From Photorhabdus khanii NC19 (GTDB lineage Bacteria > Pseudomonadota > Gammaproteobacteria > Enterobacterales > Enterobacteriaceae), in assembly GCF_000517265.1 (NCBI RefSeq), contig NZ_AYSJ01000004.1, positions 301,642 through 365,641 of the forward strand: a stretch of 64,000 bases of DNA. The letters run 5' to 3'. The notes under the pieces were generated by a model. It was not told where the DNA came from, did not search any database, and saw only the letters and a list, made by a program, of their open reading frames with translations. Of this stretch, positions 46,742 through 55,129 are shown piece after piece. The number at the start of each line of letters is the position of its first letter. Within the stretch, counting starts at the first letter, position 1. The translations under genes were made by a program, and so were the position numbers.

Positions 46742-47082
46742 GATAATCGCGCATGTTCTGCGCCCTCCGGTAAACTGACTTTAATAAGCTCAACCAATCG
46801 CAATAAACCGGTACGAAGAACAGCAGGCATAGGCTTCAGTGCTATCGCATCTACCCAATTTCTAACATACAACCCTGATTCTGCATTCCCTGCAATACAC
46901 AAACGACAACGACACAGGAAAAACAAAATATCCAGTTCTTCTTTGCGGATAGCTATTAAAATCAGATTATTGGCTTCGCCGATGAAATTAACCCCTTTCT
47001 GCTTATGCTGGCTGACAACTAAATGATTATCACGGACAGTAGTAAACCAGCGCAGATTAAGATCGCGGATTTTTCCTAACAC
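46735..47082 (-). pseudogene. ubiT: ubiT (yhbT), decayed 3' part
   Basis: The 115-codon frame (GTG at 47082, behind aaggag) matches only the C-terminal two thirds of UbiT: IRDLNLRWFTTVRDNHLVVS, then NAESGLYVRNWVDAI. Upstream, another frame still resembles the preceding part (LSSKEFELC, then TAG), so a frameshift and stop have cut the gene. Inside, cctgtgtcgttgtcgt contains a tandem 6-base duplication that adds two residues (CRCR). UbiT is an SCP2-type lipid-binding protein needed for oxygen-independent ubiquinone synthesis with UbiU and UbiV. These normally lie next to it, but here a different gene cluster follows. Confidence 0.65.
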
Positions 47083-47683
47083 AGCTCAAACTCCTTACTT
47101 GATAAAGTAGCATAGCTATTCAACCAGAATATATCGGTATTTCTCCGATCCTACATCAAGAATCCAATACAGAACCAGTTGTAAATTTTACCTTTCAACT
47201 ATTGGGGTAATATCCGCCTATAAACTGCTCTAAATCAAAACATCTCACCATTCAGTTAATTACAATTGTTAATTATTATTACTTTATTCCAGTATTTCAT
47301 ATAGAACAGACTTGCCCCACAAAAAGCTTATTTATGTGGAGCATAGTTGTTGTAGATAACGGGGTGGATGTCATTTATATCGGACCGAAACATGACATCA
47401 AGGCCCATTACTTTTCAATCAAAAACATCAGACAAACATACAGTTATGAAAGAAAATGTAAACATAAGTTGCATACTGATATTTAAATTTACACATCCTG
47501 ATTATAGCGGATTGCAAATTTTTGGCTTAACGTATGGCGCTGGTCGATACGTATTTCTTACGGCTACCTGCTAAAAAGCACGTATAGACTTTATTAAGAT
47601 TTACTTTTGGATTTATTATCCTTGGATTGGATTGTTACAAACGTATATTAGTTTAATCTTTATACAATAAATAGGAATGACGT
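47083..47683. other. Junction region between ubiT remnant and the lipid cluster
   Basis: About 600 bases without a convincing gene. The first 70 bases hold decayed ubiT coding sequence (minus strand). The last 60 bases hold the probable promoter of the cluster: tatacaat near 47,660 and ribosome site agga eight bases before ATG 47684. A 68-codon frame at 47368-47574 has no known relative and is not called. Confidence 0.45.
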
Positions 47684-48628
47684 ATGGAAGGCCAAGATAT
47701 CTATTCAAAATTCATTGGTAAGAGGATAAAGCTATGGATGGATGAGCGTTTCCCGCTACAAAATGCACCGCTTTTCTTTATTTTTTATATCATCAGCTAT
47801 TCCGTAGCTTTTTATTCAATAGGGGAAAAGCCTGTTTTGTCATGGGAAATCCTGCTCGGTTGCCTGATGGCCTTCTCCTATTTTTTACTATTACGGATAT
47901 TCGATGAGCATAAGGATTATCAACTGGATTGTGAACACCACCCACAGCGGATCTTACAGCGCGGTATTATTACGCTGAAAAATCTACGGGTACTCGGTAT
48001 CTGTTGTATCGCATTGCAATTGGGTGGAAGTCTATTTTTAGATCAAGGCGTTGGTTCAGTCACTTTTGCCTGGCTATTAGTCTTTATCTGGACCTGCCTT
48101 ATGGGGAAAGAGTTCTTTATCGGTGAATGGTTAAACCAACACCTCACTTGGTACGCCATTTCCCATATGCTGGTAATGCCGCTCATTATCTGGTGGTTGG
48201 GCAATATCGCCAGCCCTAACGTTGCACTCACTTTCCCAATATGGGTTTTGATGGGATTGTGCTTTTTCTCTGGATTCAGTTTCGAAATTACACGCAAATG
48301 TAAAGGTCCGGATGAAGAGCGTCTGGAAATACCGACTTATTCATCTATTTTCGGCAGAAAAATAGCCGTCGCTATTATCGCATCATTACTCACCGTAATG
48401 TTGGCGTTACAGATTTGGCTAATCAATATCACCACTGATGGTATAGCGTTATGGGCGTTAATTATCTTGGTCGTTTGTTATGCATTATGTCTATGGCAAT
48501 TAGGCAAATTCCTTCATCGCCCCACTATCCAGAATCGCAAACGCGATGAGGCTGTAGTGGGAATATTTATGGTACTGGGTTACTCAGTTTGCACTGCCAG
48601 CATCTTAATAAAGCTTGGGTTTGCTTAG
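47684..48628 (+). CDS. UbiA-superfamily prenyltransferase
   Basis: 314 residues with about eight membrane helices. The first aspartate-rich motif is RIFDEHKDYQLD (71-82; D74, D78, D82), in the place of NDxxDxxxD of UbiA enzymes. The second is around FEITRKCKGPDEE (200-212). Such enzymes move a prenyl group from its diphosphate to an acceptor in the membrane: quinone precursors, haem, or glycerol phosphate in archaea (DGGGP synthase). The acceptor cannot be read here, but the genes for a CarS-like and a CDP-alcohol transferase in the same operon make a lipid acceptor attractive. First gene of the operon; 20 bases to the next. Confidence 0.8.
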   Translation: MEGQDIYSKFIGKRIKLWMDERFPLQNAPLFFIFYIISYSVAFYSIGEKPVLSWEILLGCLMAFSYFLLLRIFDEHKDYQLDCEHHPQRILQRGIITLKNLRVLGICCIALQLGGSLFLDQGVGSVTFAWLLVFIWTCLMGKEFFIGEWLNQHLTWYAISHMLVMPLIIWWLGNIASPNVALTFPIWVLMGLCFFSGFSFEITRKCKGPDEERLEIPTYSSIFGRKIAVAIIASLLTVMLALQIWLINITTDGIALWALIILVVCYALCLWQLGKFLHRPTIQNRKRDEAVVGIFMVLGYSVCTASILIKLGFA

Positions 48629-48648
48629 GTATTAAAGGAAATATAGTT

Positions 48649-51171
48649 ATGTTGCAAAAAGAAATCCAATCATGCGTATTTGATGTCTCAGATAATACCA
48701 CTGCTCACATAAAAAACTGTGCGCGAGATTCTATTCTCGAATTATCACGTGACATATTCAGCATTAAACACCAAGAAGCATCTGCCGTCCGCACAGAAGC
48801 AACCCAAGTAGAATTATTGCCCCGCCGCCACCTCTATACATATACCGAGGAAGCCCGGCAAAAGCGCCTGGATTATCTGATAAAACATACAGGGCATCCA
48901 CTGGAACACGTAGCCGCTACCCATCTGGATGCGACAAAACTAACAAAAACCATTGAAGGATTTATTGGTTCAATAGAAATCCCTGTGGGGATCGCTGGCC
49001 CTCTCTTGATAAAGGGACAATACGCTCAAGGGGTATATTATGCACCGCTCGCCACCACAGAAGGCGCTTTAATTGCGTCAATATCCCGTGGCTCCTCCGC
49101 CATTATGCAATCAGGTGGCACCACTACCCGTGTGCTCGGCCAACGCATGATACGAGCACCCCGTTTTGAATTTCATAGCGTAACACACAGCGTCATGTTC
49201 AGTGATTGGATTAACGAGCATCTCAGCGAAATACGGCATGAAATTGGCCGCCACTCCAAACACGCGCAATTGCTGGAAATAAAGCCTCAAATCATTGGGC
49301 GCAGCGTCCATTTGCAGTTCATCTACAATACAGCGGCAGCAGCAGGCCAAAATATGACTACCGTCTGCACCTGGCATGCATGCCAATGGATCCAACAACA
49401 ACTCGCCAAAATGGCGTTTATACCCCTGCGCCACTTTATGATAGATGGTAATACTTCTGGCGATAAAAAAGTCTCTTATAAAACGTTTATTGAAGGACGT
49501 GGGACACGTGTCGTTGCCGAAGTTTATCTCAGTGCTGAATCCTGTCAGCAAATCCTGAGAGTCACTCCGCAGCAACTTGTTACGGCTTATCATCATATCA
49601 GCGAGGGGGCTATCGCCTCAGGGATGGTCGGCGTAAATATTAATGCAGCAAATGTTATCGCCGGTATGTTTACTGCCCTCGGTCAAGACATCGCCTGTGT
49701 GCATGAATCATCAGTCGCGCATTTACACATGACATTAACTGCCGATAACCGAGTCTATTGCAGTGTCACACTGCCCTCGCTAATCGTAGGAACAGTCGGT
49801 GGCGGGACCTATTTACCACACCAACGTGAATGTCTGAACATGCTGGGCTGCACCGATGAAAACGGCACTGCCCGCCTGGCTGAAATCATCGCCAGTTATT
49901 GCCTGGCTCTTGATATTTCAACACTGTCAGCTGTTGCAGCTGATGAGTTTGCTCAATCACATGAAAGACTTGGCCGCAACCGCCCAACCCACACTAGCGA
50001 TATTATTCCGCACACCCTACAGGAGCTTGATCTGTCATTTTTCCAGCAAGCAAACTTTAATCCTGTGTTACAGGGAACTCACCTGACCAAGATCAAACCT
50101 GAATTTTCTAGCAATGATGGACACAGTCTACTGACGCATCTGAGCTCGAATTATGCGGAACGTTTAACTGGTTTATTTCCCTTTGCCATGACGACATCCG
50201 CACAACGTACTCTGCCAGTGATGCTGAAACTGAAACCGTTGGGGAGTGAGATCGTTAAAATGGTCCTGGATATTGCCAAGCACTGTTCCCCTGAATTGTT
50301 TGCTGTTTTCCAGGATTTTGCCCACCATCTTGAATTTAACCAAAGTCATAGCCGTGAGCTGGCTATTATGAATCAGCAAAATCCACAGTTGATGCGCTAT
50401 ATACCCGTTATCTATGGTGTGATTGAAAATGAGGCAACCGGAACTTATGCCCTGATTGAAGAATTACTCCAGGATATGGTGCTAATGAACAATATTAACC
50501 TGGAAACACCGTGGGAACAGCACCATCTTGAAACCGCTATCAGAGGGGTAGCCGATATTCATTCCATCTGGTTAGGGCGGGAAGGCGAGCTTATGTGGAA
50601 ATTCCCACAACTGCAAATTCCTGATGCCGATACCGTTTCACAGATGAATCCCCTGTGGCAAAAACTAGGCAATTTTATTCACCAGACATTCCCTGAGTTG
50701 TTCACCTCCGAAGAACAACAAGATTTTCAGCACTGGGTAGATAACACCGCCACCTGGTGGCAAGAAATCGAACAAATGCCCAGGACATTGATCCATGGCG
50801 ATTTCAACCCTAGGAATATTGCCTTCCGGCAGCAGGAAGAAGGATTGCGTTTATGCGCCTGGGATTGGGAGTTGTCTACTTTGCATCTACCACAGCGCGA
50901 CCTTGCCGAATTACTGGCCTTTAGTTTAGACCAGCATAGCGATGCGGACAGTGTGGCCTATTGTATTGAACTGCACCGGGTTGAACTTGAACAAAAATCG
51001 GGACTCTCTCTCGATCCAATAAGTTGGCAACGTGGCTATGAGCTCGCATTACGTGATTTATGGATGAGAAGAATACCGCTTTATATGATGGCGCATAAGG
51101 TTGTTGGCTATCCATTTATGGAACGCACAATGAAAACTATCCGCTGGCTTATTTCATTAACGCGGAACTAA
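48649..51171 (+). CDS. HMG-CoA reductase (class I) fused to APH-type kinase
   Basis: 840 residues from ATG 48649 (aaagga upstream); an earlier in-frame ATG at 48589 lies inside the UbiA gene. Residues about 55-445 are an HMG-CoA reductase: EGFIGSIEIPVGIAGPLLI, catalytic E138 (ATTEGA), DKK 272-274, D347 (GQDIACVHES) and H438 (SHERLGRNR). The usual cofactor loop DAMGMN is replaced by AAAGQN. Residues about 525-840 form an aminoglycoside-phosphotransferase-type kinase with HGDFNPRN (716-723) and DWE (739-741). This suggests that an acyl-CoA is reduced to an alcohol that is then phosphorylated; mevalonate is the simplest product, other acyl-CoAs are possible. Confidence 0.85.
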   Translation: MLQKEIQSCVFDVSDNTTAHIKNCARDSILELSRDIFSIKHQEASAVRTEATQVELLPRRHLYTYTEEARQKRLDYLIKHTGHPLEHVAATHLDATKLTKTIEGFIGSIEIPVGIAGPLLIKGQYAQGVYYAPLATTEGALIASISRGSSAIMQSGGTTTRVLGQRMIRAPRFEFHSVTHSVMFSDWINEHLSEIRHEIGRHSKHAQLLEIKPQIIGRSVHLQFIYNTAAAAGQNMTTVCTWHACQWIQQQLAKMAFIPLRHFMIDGNTSGDKKVSYKTFIEGRGTRVVAEVYLSAESCQQILRVTPQQLVTAYHHISEGAIASGMVGVNINAANVIAGMFTALGQDIACVHESSVAHLHMTLTADNRVYCSVTLPSLIVGTVGGGTYLPHQRECLNMLGCTDENGTARLAEIIASYCLALDISTLSAVAADEFAQSHERLGRNRPTHTSDIIPHTLQELDLSFFQQANFNPVLQGTHLTKIKPEFSSNDGHSLLTHLSSNYAERLTGLFPFAMTTSAQRTLPVMLKLKPLGSEIVKMVLDIAKHCSPELFAVFQDFAHHLEFNQSHSRELAIMNQQNPQLMRYIPVIYGVIENEATGTYALIEELLQDMVLMNNINLETPWEQHHLETAIRGVADIHSIWLGREGELMWKFPQLQIPDADTVSQMNPLWQKLGNFIHQTFPELFTSEEQQDFQHWVDNTATWWQEIEQMPRTLIHGDFNPRNIAFRQQEEGLRLCAWDWELSTLHLPQRDLAELLAFSLDQHSDADSVAYCIELHRVELEQKSGLSLDPISWQRGYELALRDLWMRRIPLYMMAHKVVGYPFMERTMKTIRWLISLTRN

Positions 51172-51336
51172 TAGTAACCCAAATAAATTATTTAATTTAC
51201 TCTTCCTCTAAAATAAGGGTGCGGCAATAGTTTGTAATACATTCGTGTCTTATTGATTGACCTACGCCAATATTATTACGTGCAGATAGGGCCATGATGT
51301 AAGCAAGGTGTACTATTGCTGCATTGGTGGAACAAC

Positions 51337-54081
51337 ATGAAATATCTCTATACTCAAGATAGCGCTATTGAATTAGCAGAACATTCCTTAGGCGGTAAAG
51401 CGGCTAATTTATTATGGCTTACGCAAAACGGTTTCCCTGTACCTGATTATTGGGTCATCAGCAGCGAGGTACTGAACCGTTTATTAATCAACGATACGTT
51501 TGCGATTAACATTGTGGAACAATTAGCTGCCGTGCCACATGATATTAGCCAGGAAAAACTCGACGCCATCGCCGCTCCTCTGCGCCAATGGCTACAGTCG
51601 ATTCCGTTGCCTACTGAGTTAGAAGAAGAATTAGCTCTTTTGTCAGAGAATTACCCGGATGCGTTTTTTGCTGTTCGCTCATCAGCTATTGGTGAAGATG
51701 CAGCCAACGCGTCCTTCGCCGGACAGATGGACAGCTATCTGTTTCAGCGTGGCAAATCCGCCCTTGCCGACAGCTTACGCGCCGTGATGGCCTCAGCTTT
51801 TAATACCCGCGCGTTACAATATCGTTTACACAAACAGCTGCCGATGGGCAATATCCGTAGCGCTGTCATCATTCAAAACATGGTTGCCGGTGAGGTTTCT
51901 GGTGTCATGTTTACTGCACATCCAGTGACCGGCAGCAGACAACATTGCCTAATCTCATCCGCCTGGGGCACAGGAGAAGGTGTGGTTTCCGGCGAATGTG
52001 ATACCGATGAATTTTCCGTTCACCTCACTACACCTGAAATCGAACGCCATATCACGCAAAAAGGGACAGCAAGTGTTTTCGATACCACCAGCGGCAGCGG
52101 TACGGTAACAATGCCCGTCGCGGAAGAAAAACAGTGGAAACCGACTTTACCCGATAGAGAAATCTATGCATTGCGGGATATTGGCAAAAAAATCGCCGCG
52201 GCACGGGGATGTCCACAAGATATTGAATGGACAATTCAAAACCACCAAATCTTTATTCTACAGACTCGGCCAATCACTCGGTTACCCCGTCTGAATGATA
52301 AAAGCGAACGCCATATTATTTTCGATAACTCCAATATTCAGGAATCTTATTGTGGAATAACAACGCCGCTGACTTTCTCTTTTGCCCGCGCAGGTTATGC
52401 CACTGTTTATGAACAGACAATACGTGCCTTAGGCTGTTCGGATAAACAAGTTAATCAGCATCGTTCCATGTTGGAAAACATGCTCGGTTTAACTAAAGGC
52501 AGGATCTATTACAACATCAATAATTGGTACAAAGGACTATTATTACTGCCCTCTTTCCAAACCAATAAAAAAGATATGGAAAGAATGATGGGGCTGGAAG
52601 ACCCCGTTGATTTTATTGAAGATAAAACACCTTCACTGAGCGATAAAATAAAAAAACTCCCACAGATGGGGTGGGCACTCCTGCGCCTGTTATATGCTTT
52701 CAGAACAATGGATCAGCGGGTAGAACTTTTCTTAGAACAGTTTAAACAGCATGCTGCCGCCATAAGGCGAACTGAATTGCACATCTGCAACAGCAGCCAA
52801 CTGATCGAGAAATTGAAATATCTGGATGAACATCTGCTACAACGCTGGACGACACCTATCCTGAATGACTTCTATGTGATGATGTTCAATGGCCGGGTAC
52901 ACCGGGGACTGACCGCTGCGGGTATTGAAAACTCGTCCGCATTATTAGGCGATCTTCTTTCCGGGGATGAAGATATAGAAAGCACCCAGCCGACTAAAGT
53001 GTTGTTGAAAATGTGCCAGTACGCACGCCAGAATTCAGCATTATGCACCCTGCTAACACACGGAGATGCACGTACCCTGTTAACTCAGGTACGCAAACTC
53101 GATACATCATTCCACCAACAGTGCATTGATTATATTGAAAAATATGGCGATCGTACTATGGGTGAGCTAAAGCTGGAGACCATTACGCTAAAACAAGATC
53201 CCAGTTTTCTATTTCTGATAATAAAAAACTACCTTGCGATCGATACCCTCACACCAGAAACCTTGTCCAGCCGAGAAAGAAAGTTGCGTACTCAAGCTGA
53301 AAACACGGCATTTCAGCAAATACGCGAGCAACTTGGTTCCAAGCGTATGGAAGCCTTTAAAAAAAATCTGCGTAAATTACGTCAGGCGATACGCCACCGG
53401 GAAAATATGCGCTTCACCCGAACCCGTATGTTTGGGCTATACCGGGATATTTTCATACAGCTCGGCCAGGCATATGCATTAGAAGGACTCCTCGCAGAAC
53501 CCCGCGATATTTTCTATCTGACGTTAGAGGAGATCTACAGCGGTTACGAAGGAACAGCAGTACAGACCCAGCTTAAGCCTTTAGTCGCTATACGCAAACA
53601 GGAATACGCCAGCTACGAAACAGAGGATGAGCCTGCTCACCACTTCTTTATCAGAGGCTCACTGTATCAACAGCAAGATTACAGCTATCCCTATCAGGAG
53701 CGACAGACCCCAACCGATAGCGGCATGCTACAGGGCATAGGCTGTTATCCAGGGGTGGTTGAAACAACCATCCGCTTAATTAAAAACCCACAGGATGAGA
53801 TGTCATTAGCAGGGCAGATCCTTTGTACCGTCCGTACCGATCCCGGTTGGGCACCACTATTCCCTACCGCAGGCGGGTTATTGATCGAACGCGGTTCCAC
53901 CCTCTCGCATTCTGCCGTCGTTGCTCGTGAACTGGGGATCCCCGCCATTGTCGGCATTCCGGCGATCACCCAAATTTTAAAAGATGGCGATCGGGTACGC
54001 ATGGATGGCGCAACCGGGAGTGTTATCCGCTTGCACGACACCACGACAGAAGAATTACCTTCAAGGAACGAACATGTCTGA
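51337..54081 (+). CDS. Dikinase-type phosphotransferase (rifampin phosphotransferase/PEP synthase-like)
   Basis: 914 residues from ATG 51337. The first 330 residues are an ATP-grasp domain of the PEP synthase/PPDK type (FFAVRSSAIGEDAANASFAG; QDIEWTIQNHQIFILQTRPI). The C-terminal swivelling domain has the phospho-histidine in RGSTLSHSAVVARELGIP (H858). Between them lie about 450 residues with no known motif, and there is no PEP-binding barrel at the end. This order, ATP-grasp, substrate domain, histidine domain, is that of rifampin phosphotransferases, which transfer the beta-phosphate of ATP to a small molecule. A kinase for a pathway intermediate is inferred. It follows a 165-base gap and overlaps the next gene by 8 bases. 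Confidence 0.8.
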   Translation: MKYLYTQDSAIELAEHSLGGKAANLLWLTQNGFPVPDYWVISSEVLNRLLINDTFAINIVEQLAAVPHDISQEKLDAIAAPLRQWLQSIPLPTELEEELALLSENYPDAFFAVRSSAIGEDAANASFAGQMDSYLFQRGKSALADSLRAVMASAFNTRALQYRLHKQLPMGNIRSAVIIQNMVAGEVSGVMFTAHPVTGSRQHCLISSAWGTGEGVVSGECDTDEFSVHLTTPEIERHITQKGTASVFDTTSGSGTVTMPVAEEKQWKPTLPDREIYALRDIGKKIAAARGCPQDIEWTIQNHQIFILQTRPITRLPRLNDKSERHIIFDNSNIQESYCGITTPLTFSFARAGYATVYEQTIRALGCSDKQVNQHRSMLENMLGLTKGRIYYNINNWYKGLLLLPSFQTNKKDMERMMGLEDPVDFIEDKTPSLSDKIKKLPQMGWALLRLLYAFRTMDQRVELFLEQFKQHAAAIRRTELHICNSSQLIEKLKYLDEHLLQRWTTPILNDFYVMMFNGRVHRGLTAAGIENSSALLGDLLSGDEDIESTQPTKVLLKMCQYARQNSALCTLLTHGDARTLLTQVRKLDTSFHQQCIDYIEKYGDRTMGELKLETITLKQDPSFLFLIIKNYLAIDTLTPETLSSRERKLRTQAENTAFQQIREQLGSKRMEAFKKNLRKLRQAIRHRENMRFTRTRMFGLYRDIFIQLGQAYALEGLLAEPRDIFYLTLEEIYSGYEGTAVQTQLKPLVAIRKQEYASYETEDEPAHHFFIRGSLYQQQDYSYPYQERQTPTDSGMLQGIGCYPGVVETTIRLIKNPQDEMSLAGQILCTVRTDPGWAPLFPTAGGLLIERGSTLSHSAVVARELGIPAIVGIPAITQILKDGDRVRMDGATGSVIRLHDTTTEELPSRNEHV

Positions 54082-55129
54082 TATCTTCATGGGTGAATGG
54101 TCCCCGGCCACCCCATTACCTGAAAGTTTTCTCGATCTTCCGGCAACAATCTACCGTGACTGGCCGCTCTGGCCTGGCGAAGACCGGGAGAAAGTACAAC
54201 AACAGTTCAGTCTGGAGAATCCTTGGTTTAATCACAGCAAAGCCTGGATTGGCTGTATTACGGGGAAAACCCGTCTTGCCGGTTTTTTAGTGCCCCACGC
54301 CGTTGATGGTCAATCCGCCGCATTTTTCGGTTTTTGGGAAACCGATAATGATATGGCAAGCAACACCATGCTGTTTAACGCCCTGGAACAATGGGCCAAG
54401 AAAAATGGCGCACACAATCTCTACGGGCCGATTAACTTCTCAACCTTCGGGCATTACCGCGTCCGGCTTGATCATTTTGATGTTCCCCCCTTTGAGCATG
54501 AACCTTACAACCCGCCTTATTACTCCCTATTGTTAGAAGGATTAGGGTTCGATACTCGTTACCGCTACACCTCGATATTCGACGATACTCAGGCAGTAGC
54601 AAACAATTTTCGGCTGGACTATCAGCGTGGGCAAAAGCTCCCTGATACTCAGGCGACGTTACTGCCGCTAACGCCGGAATTATGGATACAGGAACAAGTT
54701 AGATTATATTCCTTTATTGATTCAGTCTTCGGCGAAAATTTCGCTTACACCACACCGTCATGGGCAACATTTCAACAGTATTGCGGTGAGGCGTTTATTA
54801 AACCTTTTTGCCATTATCCTGCATCATTCCTGGCTAAAACCGACAGTGGTGAGATTGCCGGGTTAATTCTTAGCTTATCCGTGAGCCAAAACGGTCAGCC
54901 CGCTATAGGCTTGTTGAAAACCGTAGCAGTCGCGCCGCAATACCGGGGAAGTCGGCTATATCACGCGCTGTATCACTCATATCAGCAGAGTGCCAGCCGT
55001 ATTCATCCCCGTCTGGGGGGTGCCCTGATGCGCGAAGATAATAAATCATTAAAGACCGCACAACGGCTTTTCAATACACCTGCCTCCACCAGACATCAAT
55101 ACGCGCTTTATTACAGGAGGCTCGCATGA
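54074..55129 (+). CDS. GNAT-like acyltransferase-fold protein
   Basis: 351 residues from ATG 54074, with aagga six bases before it. The N-terminal part (FGFWETDNDMASNTMLFNAL, then YGPINFSTFGHYRVRLDHFD) resembles YghO-type GNAT proteins. The C-terminal part holds a GNAT acetyl-CoA-type loop (LLKTVAVAPQYRGSRLYHAL). It probably acylates an amino or hydroxyl group on a pathway intermediate, but no substrate can be read. It overlaps the upstream gene by 8 bases and the downstream one by 4 (ATGA), so it is clearly part of the operon. Confidence 0.7.
   Translation: MSDIFMGEWSPATPLPESFLDLPATIYRDWPLWPGEDREKVQQQFSLENPWFNHSKAWIGCITGKTRLAGFLVPHAVDGQSAAFFGFWETDNDMASNTMLFNALEQWAKKNGAHNLYGPINFSTFGHYRVRLDHFDVPPFEHEPYNPPYYSLLLEGLGFDTRYRYTSIFDDTQAVANNFRLDYQRGQKLPDTQATLLPLTPELWIQEQVRLYSFIDSVFGENFAYTTPSWATFQQYCGEAFIKPFCHYPASFLAKTDSGEIAGLILSLSVSQNGQPAIGLLKTVAVAPQYRGSRLYHALYHSYQQSASRIHPRLGGALMREDNKSLKTAQRLFNTPASTRHQYALYYRRLA

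Noticed and set aside
47368..47574. 68-codon frame before the lipid cluster
   Set aside because: No ribosome site, no relatives, AT-rich surroundings with ubiT decay nearby.
48589..48648. Upstream start of the HMG-CoA reductase gene
   Set aside because: It lies inside the end of the UbiA gene without a ribosome site; the ATG at 48649 has aaagga at proper distance.
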